64,000 bases of DNA from Pelecanus crispus. Its lineage: Eukaryota > Chordata > Aves > Pelecaniformes > Pelecanidae. Location of the stretch: assembly GCF_030463565.1 (NCBI RefSeq), contig NC_134653.1:32115150-32179149 (forward strand), in the 5' to 3' direction. Below the pieces are notes generated by a model. It saw only the letters and a program-made list of their open reading frames with translations. It made no database searches and was not told the DNA's origin. A program made the translations under genes and the position numbers. This document shows, in pieces, positions 1 to 62,800 of this stretch. Each line of letters starts with the position of its first letter. Within the stretch, counting starts at the first letter, position 1.

Positions 1-101
1 TTTCCTTTTTTTTTTCCTCTTTTTTTGGCAAAGTGCAACCACACCTGGTTACCACAGTTTTGACATGGCCAAAGGTGCAAGTGTGACGAGAAACCTTGAG
101 T
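1..101 (-). other. SETD1B: SETD1B 3'UTR, proximal part only
   Basis: Sequence directly after the TGA stop. On the transcript strand it ends in an A-rich tract at the window edge (T-rich at 1-27 on the plus strand). No AATAAA or ATTAAA is visible, so the transcript end lies outside the window. Confidence 0.75.
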
Positions 102-51123
<51,022 letters not shown>

Positions 51124-51730
51124 CGCGCTCGGCGGCCGATCGTCTCCGGGCGGCGAAAGGCGAGCTCCCGTCTCACATGGGGCCGGTTACCGGCGCGGGC
51201 TGGCCGCCAGGCTCCTGCCTCCCGTTTTCGCGAGCCACCACATATTGTGTGTGCTCGCTGCTGGCGGCGGCGGCCTCCCACAATACACCGCTGCGAGCGC
51301 CGCGAACGCCTAACCGCCCTCCGCCGCCTGCACATTCACGGCGGCCGCGCCGCGCAGCCCCCGGCCCGCGGCCGCCCGCCGCCGCCCCGCCGCCGCCGAG
51401 CGCCGCCGCATGGGCCGCCGCCGGGGTGGGTTTATTTTTTTTTCCTCCCCGCCCCGGGGTTAACGGCATGCGGGGGGGCGAGTGGAATCTGCCCGCTGCA
51501 TTTACCTTAGCGCAAACTGTTTCTAAACAAGATGGACCTATAGGTGGGACAAGTTTTTTTTTTTTTTTTTAAGGGGAAGACTTCGGCGAGCCCAGACCGG
51601 GCGGCCGGAGCGCGGAGCCCGCCGCCCTGCTGCGGTGCGGCGGCGGCGGCGGGGGGGAAACGGGGGGACGGCGCCGTTCGGCGACACACGGCCGGGAAGG
51701 GGGGGCTGGTGGGGGGAGCAGTTTTGCTTA

Positions 51731-51792
51731 TTAAAGGTCCGGGGCCGGCGGCAGCCAATCAGCGGGGAGCTTCCATTTTGTTTTAGGTATTA
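51731..51792 (+). promoter_or_regulatory. Promoter module, copy A (CCAAT between two TTAAAGG-type boxes)
   Basis: Order: TTAAAGG at the left edge, GGCAGCCAATCAGCG (NF-Y-type CCAAT), GAGCTTCCATTTTG (its reverse CAAAATGGAAGC fits a YY1/ETS composite), then TATTAAAGG running from 51788. Copy B lies exactly 194 bp to the right with the same spacing. Confidence 0.6.
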
Positions 51793-51924
51793 AAGGCCGG
51801 GCGGCGCGGTCCCCCCGCCGCTCGCCGGGGCGCGGAGCCGGGCGGAGCGGCGGGCGCATGGCGCGGCTGCGCTGGGGCCGCGGGGCCGCGGCGGCGGCTC
51901 GGCCGCGCTCGGGCAATTGGCTGG

Positions 51925-51986
51925 TTAAAGGCAGCGGGGCGGCCGCAGCCAATGGGCGAGCAGCTTCCATGGGGCTTGAGTTATTA
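51925..51986 (+). promoter_or_regulatory. Promoter module, copy B
   Basis: Same order and spacing as copy A: TTAAAGG, CGCAGCCAATGGGCG, CAGCTTCCAT, TTATTAGA. Aligned ungapped it shares 46 of 62 positions with copy A. An inverted CCAAT (ATTGG) lies just to its left. Confidence 0.6.
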
Positions 51987-52160
51987 GACGGCGGTGTAAA
52001 AACATCCTTCAGCAGACAGCTAAGGAGAGGCCAACAGATCAGGCAGCCATTTTTCTGCAATGGAGCGAAATGGCCAACTGGGCTTTTCCTTTGTTCCAAA
52101 AGGGGGATCCGCCATGTGAATCCACACCGTCCACTTGCGGGGAGCGCTCTCGGGGTGGTG

Positions 52161-54000
52161 TTAATGTCTGGCACCATGCTAGAGGACTCACTGAAGAAGG
52201 AAGATTTTAAAAAAAAAAAAAAAAAAACAAAACCAAAAAACCAAACCAAAACCAAACCTTAAAAAAAAAAACAACTGCGGATTCTTTTTTTTTTTTTTTT
52301 CCCCCCTTACGATTCGGGATCCATCTTTGTCTTGTGTAACTAGGTCATGGCACACCCTATGTCAGCAGTTAAGTTTCGAATGCCAAAAAGAAAGTAAATA
52401 CATTATTTTTAATTTTTTTGTTGTTGTTGCTTTGGGGGTTTTTAAGCTTTATAAGAGCTCTCTGATGACTGAACAATAAATTTTAGAGACTCCTGTATTA
52501 AACACTTGATTCCTGGCCATTTTTATTAACTCCTTTGGTGCTTATAAGGTAACGTTTTAAATACAGGCATAGGAATAGTGAATTGTGGCAAAAAAGGCAA
52601 TTTTATTATGATAAGCTTTTTTTTTTCCTTTCTTTCCTCTTACGTTGTAAGTACCCAATGCATTCTGTCCTTGCTAAGTGTAGTTTTCATGTTAATGTTA
52701 CTGAAGTGGTCCTTATTGCTAAGCCTTCATTTGCATGTCTTACGTTTTTGTCTGTTTATCTAAACCAATTTATGCTTTTTGAAATATTTTACTTCTAAAG
52801 CAAAATACTTGGCTAAGAGATGCTTAAAAGTTGTTTACAACCAATATATGTTAACCAGGTGTTTTCACACTAACATGTGCAGCCTAGAACTATTTAGGAG
52901 AACATTTTTAGTGTCTGCGTGCTCCGTGGAAAAACACTGAATGTCCTTTTTATGCACAGAGTAAATCTGCCACAGGAAGGTAGATTTAAGCCTCGAGTAG
53001 GAGTCCTCGCTGCGTACGGTCAGTCAACATAGCTGGACAACTTTTTCTATACCTTTTTTTTTTCCCCCTTTTTTTTTTTTCCTCTTTTTGATGCTAGACC
53101 ACTGCCATACAAAGATCCGTAACTATCTTAACAAGATCCGCTTTGACTTGCAAACTTACGAGAGAAGTGGTGATCCAGATCATATATATTTATAGCCGTT
53201 ATTTTAAAAAAGCGTAACAACTTCACCTTCAGAGCTGCATTCAACTATGGTGCGCGGGTAAGTAAACCCCTTTTGCCCTTGCAGAGAAACATATAGACCA
53301 GGCCTGTGCGGCTAATGTTATTGTCCTGGGCGGAAAGATCCTAATGGTCGTCTTTAGGAGCGGTGGCGATCTCCTTCTCCTCAGATACATCTAACAGCGT
53401 CTCTGAAACGTCTATTTTTCAGGGAGGGATTTCTTTTTTCTGCACAAAGCGCTTGGTCGTCCGCAGCCCTGGTGGTTGTTTTTTTTTTTTTTTTTCTGCG
53501 GAGAGACGCCGTGAATCCATTGCAGGCGTTACGTGGCTGTTAAATTGAACGCACAAAAAAAAAAAAAAAAGATTAAAAAAGTCTGCCTGCGAACAGTCAG
53601 ATGTTACTGAGGTTGATTTTAAAAAAGGCGAAAAGGCGGTGGTGGTGGTGGTAGGGATCCCTTACATGTTTTATCCGTCTAATTACAGAAGCTCGACAAA
53701 AAAAAAAGGCAACAAAATGGGGGGGGTGTTTTTCAAGACGGTGAGTCTTAATGGCGGATGTCTCACTAAGAAGCACTGTAAAATCCTTCATACCGAGAGG
53801 CAGTGACTTGGAGAGAGGGGGAAAAAAGGAGGTCTGGAAGTAAATCCAAAATGAGGGAGTTTCCTTCCAAGTGAGGGACCCTTTGCAGCCTGAGTTTTAC
53901 AGTTGGAGAGCCGTGACGCAGTTGATATTCACAGCAGTTGTGCTTTAGTGCAGCCACCCAGCCCATGAAATGGCCTCCCCGCCGAAGTCTGGTGGTTTTA
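52161..54000. other. Upstream non-coding stretch
   Basis: AT-richer sequence with several A/T homopolymer runs (52210-52226, 52287-52300, 53052-53063, 53070-53080, 53480-53495, 53553-53568). AATAAA occurs at 52475-52480 (plus). A possible plus-strand exon (53098-53257) has a pyrimidine-tract TAG in front and GTAAGT behind. No protein-coding gene recognised. Confidence 0.6.
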
Positions 54001-54223
54001 TTATGTGAGAGCCTGCGGAAGCACCGTGTCCCGGGTGCCGGGAGGGGCGGCTGGCGGCGGGCAGGGCGCTCCCGGTCGCGCTCCATGTTGTGTGAGGGTA
54101 GCCGCCATCATGGCTTCTCCTTCGGCGCCGCGTTCTCCTCAGGGCTGGGGCGGCGGCGAGGCGGGCTCTCCCCCACTGCCTGGCGGCGCTTCGCGTCCCG
54201 ATCACTGGAGGGAAATGGCCTTT

Positions 54224-54298
54224 TTTTTTTTTTTTTGTCTTTTTTTTTTCCTCCCCCCCCTCCCCTTTCCCGCCCCCCCCCCCCCCCTTCCCCCACCG
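54224..54298 (+). repeat. T-run and C-run low-complexity block
   Basis: Poly-T followed by C-rich runs (up to about 15 C) between short T segments, inside the second CpG-rich block. Such runs are prone to sequencing error. Confidence 0.85.
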
Positions 54299-54547
54299 CT
54301 TTGTGAGGGGTTGTGGAAGGCGAAGCCGAGGAGGGAGCGGGGCGCCTGGCGACTTTTTCTCCCCGCGGCTTGCCGCGCACAACATGGCCGCGCCGGGGAG
54401 CGCCCTGCAGCAGCGGGAGGCAGCGCTGCGGGCGGCGGGGCTGGCGGTGCTCCAGCCCGGGCGGGGAAGGCGGCGGGGGGGGGGGAGCCCGGCCGGCCGG
54501 GGAAGGACAAAGGCAGCTCGCATAATGCAGGCGAAGCCCTGGGTGCC

Positions 54548-54555
54548 TATAAATA
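54548..54555 (+). promoter_or_regulatory. TATA-like box 1 (TATAAATA)
   Basis: TATAAATA embedded in GC-rich DNA with GC boxes just downstream (GCCGCCCGCCCC). The orientation that gives a spliceable transcript is plus, though the reverse (TATTTATA) is also TATA-like. Confidence 0.4.
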
Positions 54556-54616
54556 ACGCCGCCCGCCCCTCGCCTGCCTCCCTTCCCCCCGCCGCAGCCT
54601 CCCGCTCGCTTGCTTT

Positions 54617-54624
54617 TATAAATA
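54617..54624 (+). promoter_or_regulatory. TATA-like box 2 (TATAAATA)
   Basis: Second identical octamer, 69 bp after the first. A plus-strand start would fall near 54645-54650. Confidence 0.4.
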
Positions 54625-54644
54625 CCACAAGATGAAAGTAGCCT

Positions 54645-55447
54645 AATGCAGAGGAGAGGAAAAAAAAAAAGAGGAACAAATCACAGCCCCCCCCCACCCA
54701 CCCCCCCCAAAAAAAAAAAAAAAAAACCCAAACGCAGGCAGCTGTGGGGGATGGAGAGGGGAAGCCAGGCAAATGAGCAGCCAGCGCTGGCCGCGGGAGG
54801 AGCAGGGCGGCGTCGCCAGCCTCCCCGCCTGGAGCGGGCTGCGCTGCGCCCCGCCAACGCGCCGGGGGGAGCGCGGCCGCCGCTCCCCGCCGCTCGTCAC
54901 ATGGCTCTTTGTTGTTTCCCTTCCCCTGCCCCTCCTGGGCTTTCCCCCCCTCCGCCATCGCCCAGCCGCTCCGCGGGGGCAGCCGCTGCCCGGCCTCCTC
55001 CCGCCCGCAGCCGGCGTGGGATGGCCCGGCCCGGCCGGCCTGCAGCGCCGAGCTCCCCGGGCCCGCAGCCGGGGCTGGGCTGGCGCGGAGCCGGCTGCAG
55101 TGCGAGCCGCCATGACCGTCTGAGGTGTTAAATGTGCCTTTTTCTTTTTTTTTTTTTCCTCTTTTTTATTTTTTTTTCTTTTTTTTTTCCCCCGAGCAGA
55201 TCTTCCTGCAGCTCTCTTTGGGTGGAGGCGTGGGGGTTATTTCGGAGCTTCACAAGCCTCGCTGTGCTCTGCGGGGAGTTGTGCTGTGTGCTCCACCGCA
55301 GACCCACATTAGGTGAGCTAGGAAAGCCTGGCTTGAGCAACCACTTCAGAGGGCAGGACAGGGAGGAAAAGCAAACACTTGTAGAGAGGTGGCCTCCCTG
55401 GTAAGGCTAGAGCAGGACCGTCCTGCGGACCCTGTGGGAGGGAGAAG
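54645..55447 (+). ncRNA. Hypothetical first exon of a divergent transcript
   Basis: Inferred only: TATA-like boxes and a CpG island on the left, and a near-consensus donor GAGAAG|GTAAGT at 55447/55448 on the right. An alternative donor ATTAG|GTGAGC lies near 55313. It contains no convincing coding frame. In human I recall a divergent lncRNA upstream of SETD1B, which fits by position, but I cannot show homology. Confidence 0.22.
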
Positions 55448-57010
55448 GTAAGTGGCTGCTTGGCAGAGGCTGCCTGCGGGAGCGGCATGTGCCGGGCAGG
55501 GTGCGCCCTGCCCGCCAGTTCCTGCGGCTCAGGACCAGCCGCTCCGTGGGTTTGTAAAACCTGTGCTGTGGTATGTGCCGAGGCTCAGGGGTGTTTTCCT
55601 GCGAGGGAGCAGGGTGCTGCCGCGAAGGAGGCACCGCAGCCTGCGCCTTTCGCAACAACGCGAGGGCTTACGCTCATCTCTTCATTCCTTGTTCTTCCCC
55701 CCCCCCTTCGGTCCTCACCGGGTCAGGCTCTGTCGAGAACAAGCGACAAACCGTCCGCACAAAACAGAACACGTTTCCATGGAGGGGGAAGGAAGGGGAG
55801 GAAAAAAAAGTCTCCGCACTGCCAGGTCTGGCTTTAAAAGGCTGCTCCGCGCTCCGCGCCGCGCTCCCGGGACTGCGGCGGCCGGAGCCATGGCGGTCCG
55901 CGGCCGCCGGCCCCTGCGCTCGGTGCGGGCGAGACCATCTTTAGACGCCCGGCCCTTCTCCGTGCCAGCAGCGTGACCGCCCTCCTGGTTTGCAATTGCT
56001 TTAAATAATAATCTGCTAATAAACTGGGAAGAAACGGTGACGCTGTTCTTAGCTAAACGCCATTAAAATGCTCCTCTGCTATTTCTCAATAGAGGCGAGA
56101 AGCGTTTTAGCTTCCTGGAAATGGCCGAAACAGGCGACGTGTAGATCAAAGTACGGTGTAGCTCTGTTGTTGGTTTTGCGGGGTTTTTCTTTCTTTTTTT
56201 TTTGTTTTTTTGAACTGTAATGAAGACGTTTCTGCTGCTTGCATCATAATGAGTTAAGTCAGCACGTAAAGTGATGAAAAAAGCAGATTTAACCAGCATC
56301 AGCCATTAACTTCCCTGGGATTTAAAATCTATGTTTCAACAGATATCTGGATATTAGTAATATCTGCATTTAAACCTTAACGTTGGTCTGTTTAACCCTG
56401 AAGCAAGCTAGCTCTGCCTAACACAGGTTTTGAAATGATCCGGCCAGACCATAATACTGTGGGAGCTTAGACAGCTTTTGTCTGTACTTGCACCTCTCTG
56501 CGCATTTTTCCAGGACTGTGATCTTTGTCTGCAATTAATCATTGCTCAGGACGGCCGTTCCCGATGGTAGAATCCATGAGCTGCTCCAGCTGGGAGAGGT
56601 CCTAAAGCGTGTGCCTGGCGCCGCGTACGTGCAAACCAGGGCCAGAATTTGCTGGGGCAGCAGGCGTCGTACAGCGAGCCCGCCGTGCGGACCCAGTGAA
56701 TTGTGTGGGTCCTCAGCACTTCTGGAAATTGTTTTTGTAAGTCTGAGCTGAAAATTTGATTTCCGTTTTTTTGAGTTTCTAAATGACTATAATGTTCAGT
56801 GTAGTTTAAAAGTCACCAAGGCAGTTGGGACCGGTTGCGCTGCCAGAGTGTGTGGTTTCATGGCTGAACCTCGTATCTGAAAAGCTAAATGTTCTGGTAC
56901 AGCGTGTTTAAATCCCAGAAAGGTCAAACCAGACTTTCATACTTGAGTTAGATTGACCTTGGCTTACTGCATGAGACTCTTTAGGGAAAGAAAGAGATCT
57001 TTCAGGAGAA

Positions 57011-57047
57011 GGGGGGGGGGGGGGGGGGGGGGAGATTTTTTTTTTTT
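57011..57047 (+). repeat. G22 run followed by a T12 run
   Basis: Twenty-two consecutive G, then AGA, then about twelve T. The exact length is likely to be unreliable. Confidence 0.9.
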
Positions 57048-58138
57048 TCTCTCTGAACAGCTTGTAGTGACTCTACGCACGTTCTTGAAGCAAAGGGGTT
57101 TATTCTTGCCCACAGCGTCCCTCCCCTGCATTGTTGAGTGGAAAACTCTTACGCTAATTATTTCACTGTCTGTTATCAATAAGAAGTGATTTAATTTCTT
57201 TGGCAAAGTGTTGCAACAACAGCAAATTAGATTGAGAGGCAAAGTGAAATAAAAAATATGCAGCTGCTCTGCCAAACAATGATCATGACTGTTTACAACG
57301 TTTTGTTTGTAGACTGGCTTGTACGCAGAATCCTTTATGTTGAAGGTTTGCATGTCACAATCCACTGCTTGTGCAAGGAAACTAGATTAATAGATTATAA
57401 AGGACAAAAGAGACCTAGGTTCATCTGGTTCGACTTCCTGCATTATGCAGGTCGTAAGATTTTTGTGAATTTGTTGCTTTTTCTCATTTGAAAGAATTTA
57501 ACTACAGCATACCTGCTTCTTAGAAAAACATCAGATTTTCATTTTAAAATGGGCTGAGAGAGAGTAACATAAGAGTTAGTAAATTGTTTCCATCAAAATC
57601 TACCTGACAGACTAGAAATCAAAATACCTTTTTAAACTTGTCTAGTTTCTGCTTTCAGTTTCTGGATGTTGCCGTATCTCAGTCTGCTTGACGGAGGAAT
57701 GCTGCATTACCAGATTTCCGTCCCCGTGTAGCTGTGTACAGGCTGATCAACTGAGCGTTTAACACTCCCGTTGCAGACTTGCAGAGCTCCCCCTCGGGTC
57801 CATCTTTACTAATCCTGTAATCGTTCCTGTCGCAGTTCCCTGTGATCACTCCAGTTTTTCACCATTTTGATCTGGGCAGAAGGGGACAGAGCGATCAGCG
57901 GTGATCATACCCACGCCAACAGCCCTCCTAGCTGAGATATCTGTTAGGCACCCAGGGATTACACCAGCCCGTGTTCAGCTGGTTTCCCAGCATGGCTCCT
58001 AAAATACTCTCAGATCTGATCCTTCTTGGGACGGCATCCCCGTCCCGTTGGTTTGCGCTCGTCGTTCTGCATGTATGGCTTTACACTTGGTCCTCTTGAA
58101 AAGGACAAGTCCGTAGACAGCATTGTTGCTTGCAATGG

Positions 58139-58140
<2 letters not shown>

Positions 58141-58167
<27 letters not shown>
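58141..58167 (+). repeat. T27 homopolymer
   Basis: Uninterrupted run of about 27 T. No retroposon body is recognisable on either side. Confidence 0.9.
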
Positions 58168-58171
<4 letters not shown>

Positions 58172-59828
58172 CCCCCTCCTGCTACTGTTGAGCATCACCT
58201 ACAAACTTCATTGGTAATGCTTTTATATTTTCTTTCAGATAAACAACTGCTTCTGTCTCCACTGTAGGAGTTTCCTGGTTCCGGGTGTGTGTACACCTCA
58301 GCCATGTCAATATTGTGTCAGGAGGAGGTCTGGATGTACACCATTCTCTTGCCACACCCCAGCTGCATGGGAGGAAAGCCCAGTTTAGGAGCTGGAAGGG
58401 AGCCAGGAGGCACGCTGCAGCATTTGCCTGCCCTGGTGTCTATAATGTAGCCATTAAATAACGTAGGGCCCAAAACAGGTAGTTGCAGGACCTGTAAAAG
58501 AAAGATGACAGCTCCAGGACACAGTGGTTTCAACTGTATTTTGAGACCTTCCTGTTAGATGGCTTCTAATCCACTTGATTATGCCTTCTTGCTCTTATAT
58601 TCTCCTACTCGTAATCACGTAAATCCTTCACAGGGGTTGAAGTATCAGCCCTGTTGCAGAAATCTACTAGTGCCATTACCATTTACCATCGAACCTTGCG
58701 ATGCCTTAATACAGTTTCTCTCTCAGCAGCTAAGCTCACGAAGCTTTGTCTCCCATGGATTTGTGTCCATTAATGCCCCCCGACAAATCTCCCAGCTCTT
58801 TCCCAGTCTTGCTCGCGCTGTCTGGCTGAGCAAGGGGTAATGTGCTGGCTGGGAGCTCCACGGGAGCCAACCAGGCAGTGGAACTGCCCCTTGGTATGGG
58901 CAGGGGCTGAGTTCTGCCCGCCTTTCCCCAAGACCAAGGCGGTGCCTCTACTACGTACTCTACTCGGCTGTTCTTTCAAGACCTAAATACGTTTGGGACT
59001 TCTTCCCCACTGCCAAATTTGATTGAGATTGGAGGAAGGAGAGGAAAAAATGACATAGAACAACATAGTCACATTAGACTGTTTTATTTTTAGGAAACCA
59101 GGCTAAGAATATCAAAGGAATATTGAGTAGGAATATGGATGGGGTGTTTGCCTGTTCAGTTTTTTTTCCATGAAATTTTTCATTTCTTCCTCAGAACAGC
59201 AGGTGATCTGTCTAGGGTATTTCTTGGGCAAAATAAGCAGCCTCCTGACAGATTTCACCTGTGTCCAAGCATGGTCTGAGGATGCATGGGATGTATGCAT
59301 TGAACAATGACAGGGCATCACTAGTCTGCTGGGTTGTTTGCCAGCCTGGGTGCAGAGAGATGTATGGTGATACCCAGTAGTGGAACAAACATTTATTTTC
59401 TTTAAGATCCATACAACTTTTGATGGATGTGTTGGATATTTGCCAGGGCTGGGGTTTTTGGTTTCTTTTTAAACTGCATCTCTTCATTTTATCTCTGCTA
59501 GTATTACGACAAAGCCACCTCTGTAAGATAGGTAATGAGCACTTTCAGAGATCTAATCATTCCTGAGCTATAAAGGAATAAAGAAGCTATTTCAACACCT
59601 GACTTGCAGAATGTTCTGTGTTGCTTCTTGCCTATTGAAATGCAGCTGCTATTGAAACGCTATGATCCCATCAGAATGTACAACCAGTTATTTTTTAGAA
59701 TACTTTCAAGTTTATAAAAATCATGAAATAAATCAAGAAGGCTGGCAATTCTAATCAACGTTCTAAGGCCATCAAATTACTAAACGTTTCGGTTTAGTGC
59801 TTCATGGCCTAAACAGTACAATTTACAG

Positions 59829-59847
59829 AAAAAAAAAAAAAAAAAAA
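59829..59847 (+). repeat. A-homopolymer
   Basis: Run of about 18-19 A in otherwise unique sequence. Confidence 0.85.
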
Positions 59848-62800
59848 GAATGTACCATTTAAAGAATTCAGGCACTCACAGAGCCTGCATCAAAAGGAAA
59901 TTAAGATACAGATAAGCAATCTGAAAGGATATTTATGCATTAAAATACTTGTGTATCTGGACACCTATCATTAAACAGTCTAGGTGCGATAGTAGCTGGA
60001 CACCTGTGAGGCTTTTTAACAAACGCAACGCGTACAGGGAACATTCTGATTATAAGTGATGGAGTATAAAATGTTGCAGCCAGAAAAGTGATGACAAAAG
60101 ATCAAATGGAATGAGTTTAGCTTACAAAGCAGAACAGTTTCTTCTAACTGGTGTGGTGCAAACAATGCACGGCACAAGACCAAGACAGTTTTTCCCTTGA
60201 CGTTGTTGCCATTGCTCTCAAATCTGCAGTTAAGGATCCCCATCTTTTTTTTTTTTTCTTTTCTTTTTGACAGGACAATTGGGAGTGCCCCAGCTGGTCC
60301 ACTAAGCCACGGTTTTCAGCCGAGTGGGCCAGAACGTGCAGAATTAGTGAATGCTGTGCCATCCATTGCCTTTCTATGCTGCTGCATAACAGCAGCTCCC
60401 AGTTGCTAAGCAGCTGCAGAGCCCTCTGCCTTTGCTACCAATCAGCTGTACTACAGGAGCAACATGGGTTCCCCTTGATCGGTGGAGAGGAGCCGGCAGC
60501 ATGAAAACGGGAGCAGTGGCCATAGCAAAATTGTTCCTTTTCTGGCTGGCTGATGGGCCCCCTGGCAAAAATGCTGGAGTGAAGCGAAGGGACACTCGAT
60601 GGCCCAGAAGCAGGGGGTGGCGGGGAGGGGAGAGGGAGAGCCAGCATATGTGCACAGCGGAGGTTACAAAGACAGCAGATCTTAGCAGAGCAGGGGGCAC
60701 GCACCGAGGAGAAAGAAATGGGAGAGAGGCCAAATGCACAGTTCGGAATAAAAAACCCCAGGAGGAGAGTGCGGCATATGGAGAGGGGAAATAAAGCAGA
60801 ACTTGCACAGCCTGCGAATAATTGAATAGAAAATACAGGAAGAGAGGGAAGGAGCTTGATTCATTACTGCCCTTCACCTTGTGGAGACAGCTACACCCGG
60901 GAAGAGGAGGTGTGGAATACAACAGCATCTTTCATGTCTCACAGCGAACCGTAGGTTTTACATTTCAACCCCTGCCATTTGTGGTTTTCCCGCTGCATAG
61001 CCCCTGCCTTTTGTTTAGACTTGATTCCTGCAAGCTCTGTTCTTATCTTTGCCTAGTTTCTAATTTACTTTCATACTTGCTTTAGCTTTTTTGTTTTTTC
61101 AAGGTAAGTCTTAAATTAAAATACTTTTTTCCAGATACTTTAATTGTTTTAACCTTCAACAGGGCAGGCCATTGCTAATTCCTAACTGAAGTTAGTTAGT
61201 TTCCACTAAATCCGCAAAGCCATTGCTGCTTTTCTCCCCTTCTCTCTTCCAGGAGCTGCTGAGGGAGAACAGGGTTCCCTTTACTTCCCGACACATTCCC
61301 CTGCACATTGTCTTTCCTTTTCCCTGTGCAATGCCTGCCAGCAGTCTGGGAAGACTCGTTGCTAGCAGCGTGCAGGAAGTGGTTCCTGTGGCAGTAAATT
61401 ATCACAAATGCCTGACGCATTGTATAAGGGCGGGGGGAAGTGTCACAAACATCTGGCGGGAGGGGGTTGTGACCAAAAGAGATTCTAGTTCCACCACCGC
61501 TTAGCTGCCCACATGAAAAAAATACTTTATGGTCTCAGCACCTAACAGGCAATTGGCTGCATAGTGGGAAGTGCCAGTAGAGCTGGCAGGGAAGTGGGGG
61601 AGCTCTACGTTCCTGTCTCCGGCTCCTCCAGACAGAGGATTGAGGGGCACATTTGCACAGGAGGGTGGGGAGAGGAATTAAAGCTCATGCAGCTGTTGCC
61701 CTCCTCCGTGGCCAGCCCTGGCTTGCTTGGAGGCCTGTCGACTGAGAACACTTTTCCCTGGGTCCAAAATTGAGTCCTAAAAGGAAAACAGAGGTGCCCA
61801 CCCAGATCTACAGCGGAAAGGATTTGCTATGGGCTCTCTGTGTGTGTATATTTCAAGCCAATAAAAAAACTTGGCAAATACACAGGCAGTTGTGTTTCAT
61901 ACTTCAAAGATTTTTGTCTAAGATGTCTGATTCAGAGGGATGCTATATTTGCTTCCTTCTTCCATTTGTGTGGAGTCCTGTATCTTCGAACAGGCACTCT
62001 CTATACTATTGTTAGACTCCTAAGACCATTAAAGGTCTAGGGGCACTGACATTTTACAAGTAGATTCAGCTGCCTTTCACACAGGGGCATTTTTAGCATT
62101 ATGAGAGATGCAAGTTCAATTAGAAGCGTTTTAACCAGGAAATCTCCCCGCCTTACAAAATCGGAGCTACAACATTAATCTCAGTAAGCAACTGGGAACT
62201 TGACAGCGTGCCTGTTACAATAAGAGTCAGGAAGGGTGAAATGTGTGTAGGAAGGGAGAAGCGCACAGGAAACATGCCATCAAGGACAGTGGTGTCAAGC
62301 TCACACAGGGCAGCACGCCAGTCCACGTTTGGTGATGACCCCGGGGGCTGGAGCAGCGCTGGCAGGTTGCTGCCCTTTATGTGCCTGCGCACACCAGACC
62401 ACGCCACCGTCACGATTGCTCAAACACCTTCCCGACCTGCTCCGGTGGCTTGCAGCGAGGACCTCCAGCCAGGCCACTCTGCACCGTCAGCCTGTCCAGC
62501 TCCCACAAGCGCGGCACAGGCCAAAAATCACAGCTCTGAAGCAAACATGACACAATTACAACTGGGTTTATTGCCAGCGCCTCACGTTATTAATTAGCCT
62601 GTTCTGAGCGTCACTGTTTCTTTGCAGTTTGCTCTGGCCAGGTTAATGGCTACTCTCAGGTCGGAGATAAACTCAGTCTGGGCCCATCCTTTATCTATGG
62701 ACGCTCTGACAAGTCACAAGCCTCTCTGGCTCCTGCCAAACCTCCATCCCTATGTATGAGCTTCTTCCTAGCCAGATAACGACAGAGCAAGTGCTTCCTG

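Larger units (their letters stand above)
54020..55125. promoter_or_regulatory. Second CpG-rich block, candidate promoter
   Basis: Dense in CpG and GC boxes, broken by T/C runs (54217-54300) and C/A runs (54688-54726). Two TATAAATA octamers are at 54548-54555 and 54617-54624. The long open frames on both strands (for example 53945-54958, minus) are low-complexity Ala/Gly/Pro/Arg or homopolymer translations typical of GC-rich non-coding DNA. Confidence 0.5.

Noticed and set aside
51858-52262. 134-residue plus-strand frame starting in the CpG island
   Set aside because: Ends in a Lys/Thr/Pro homopolymer translation and lacks any family match; it overlaps the duplicated promoter module.
53945-54958. 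337-residue open frame on the minus strand, and overlapping frames on both strands at 54-55 kb
   Set aside because: Made of Ala/Arg/Pro/Gly runs and poly-Lys or poly-Phe from homopolymers. No domain, and long frames on several strands at once, as expected of CpG-rich non-coding DNA.
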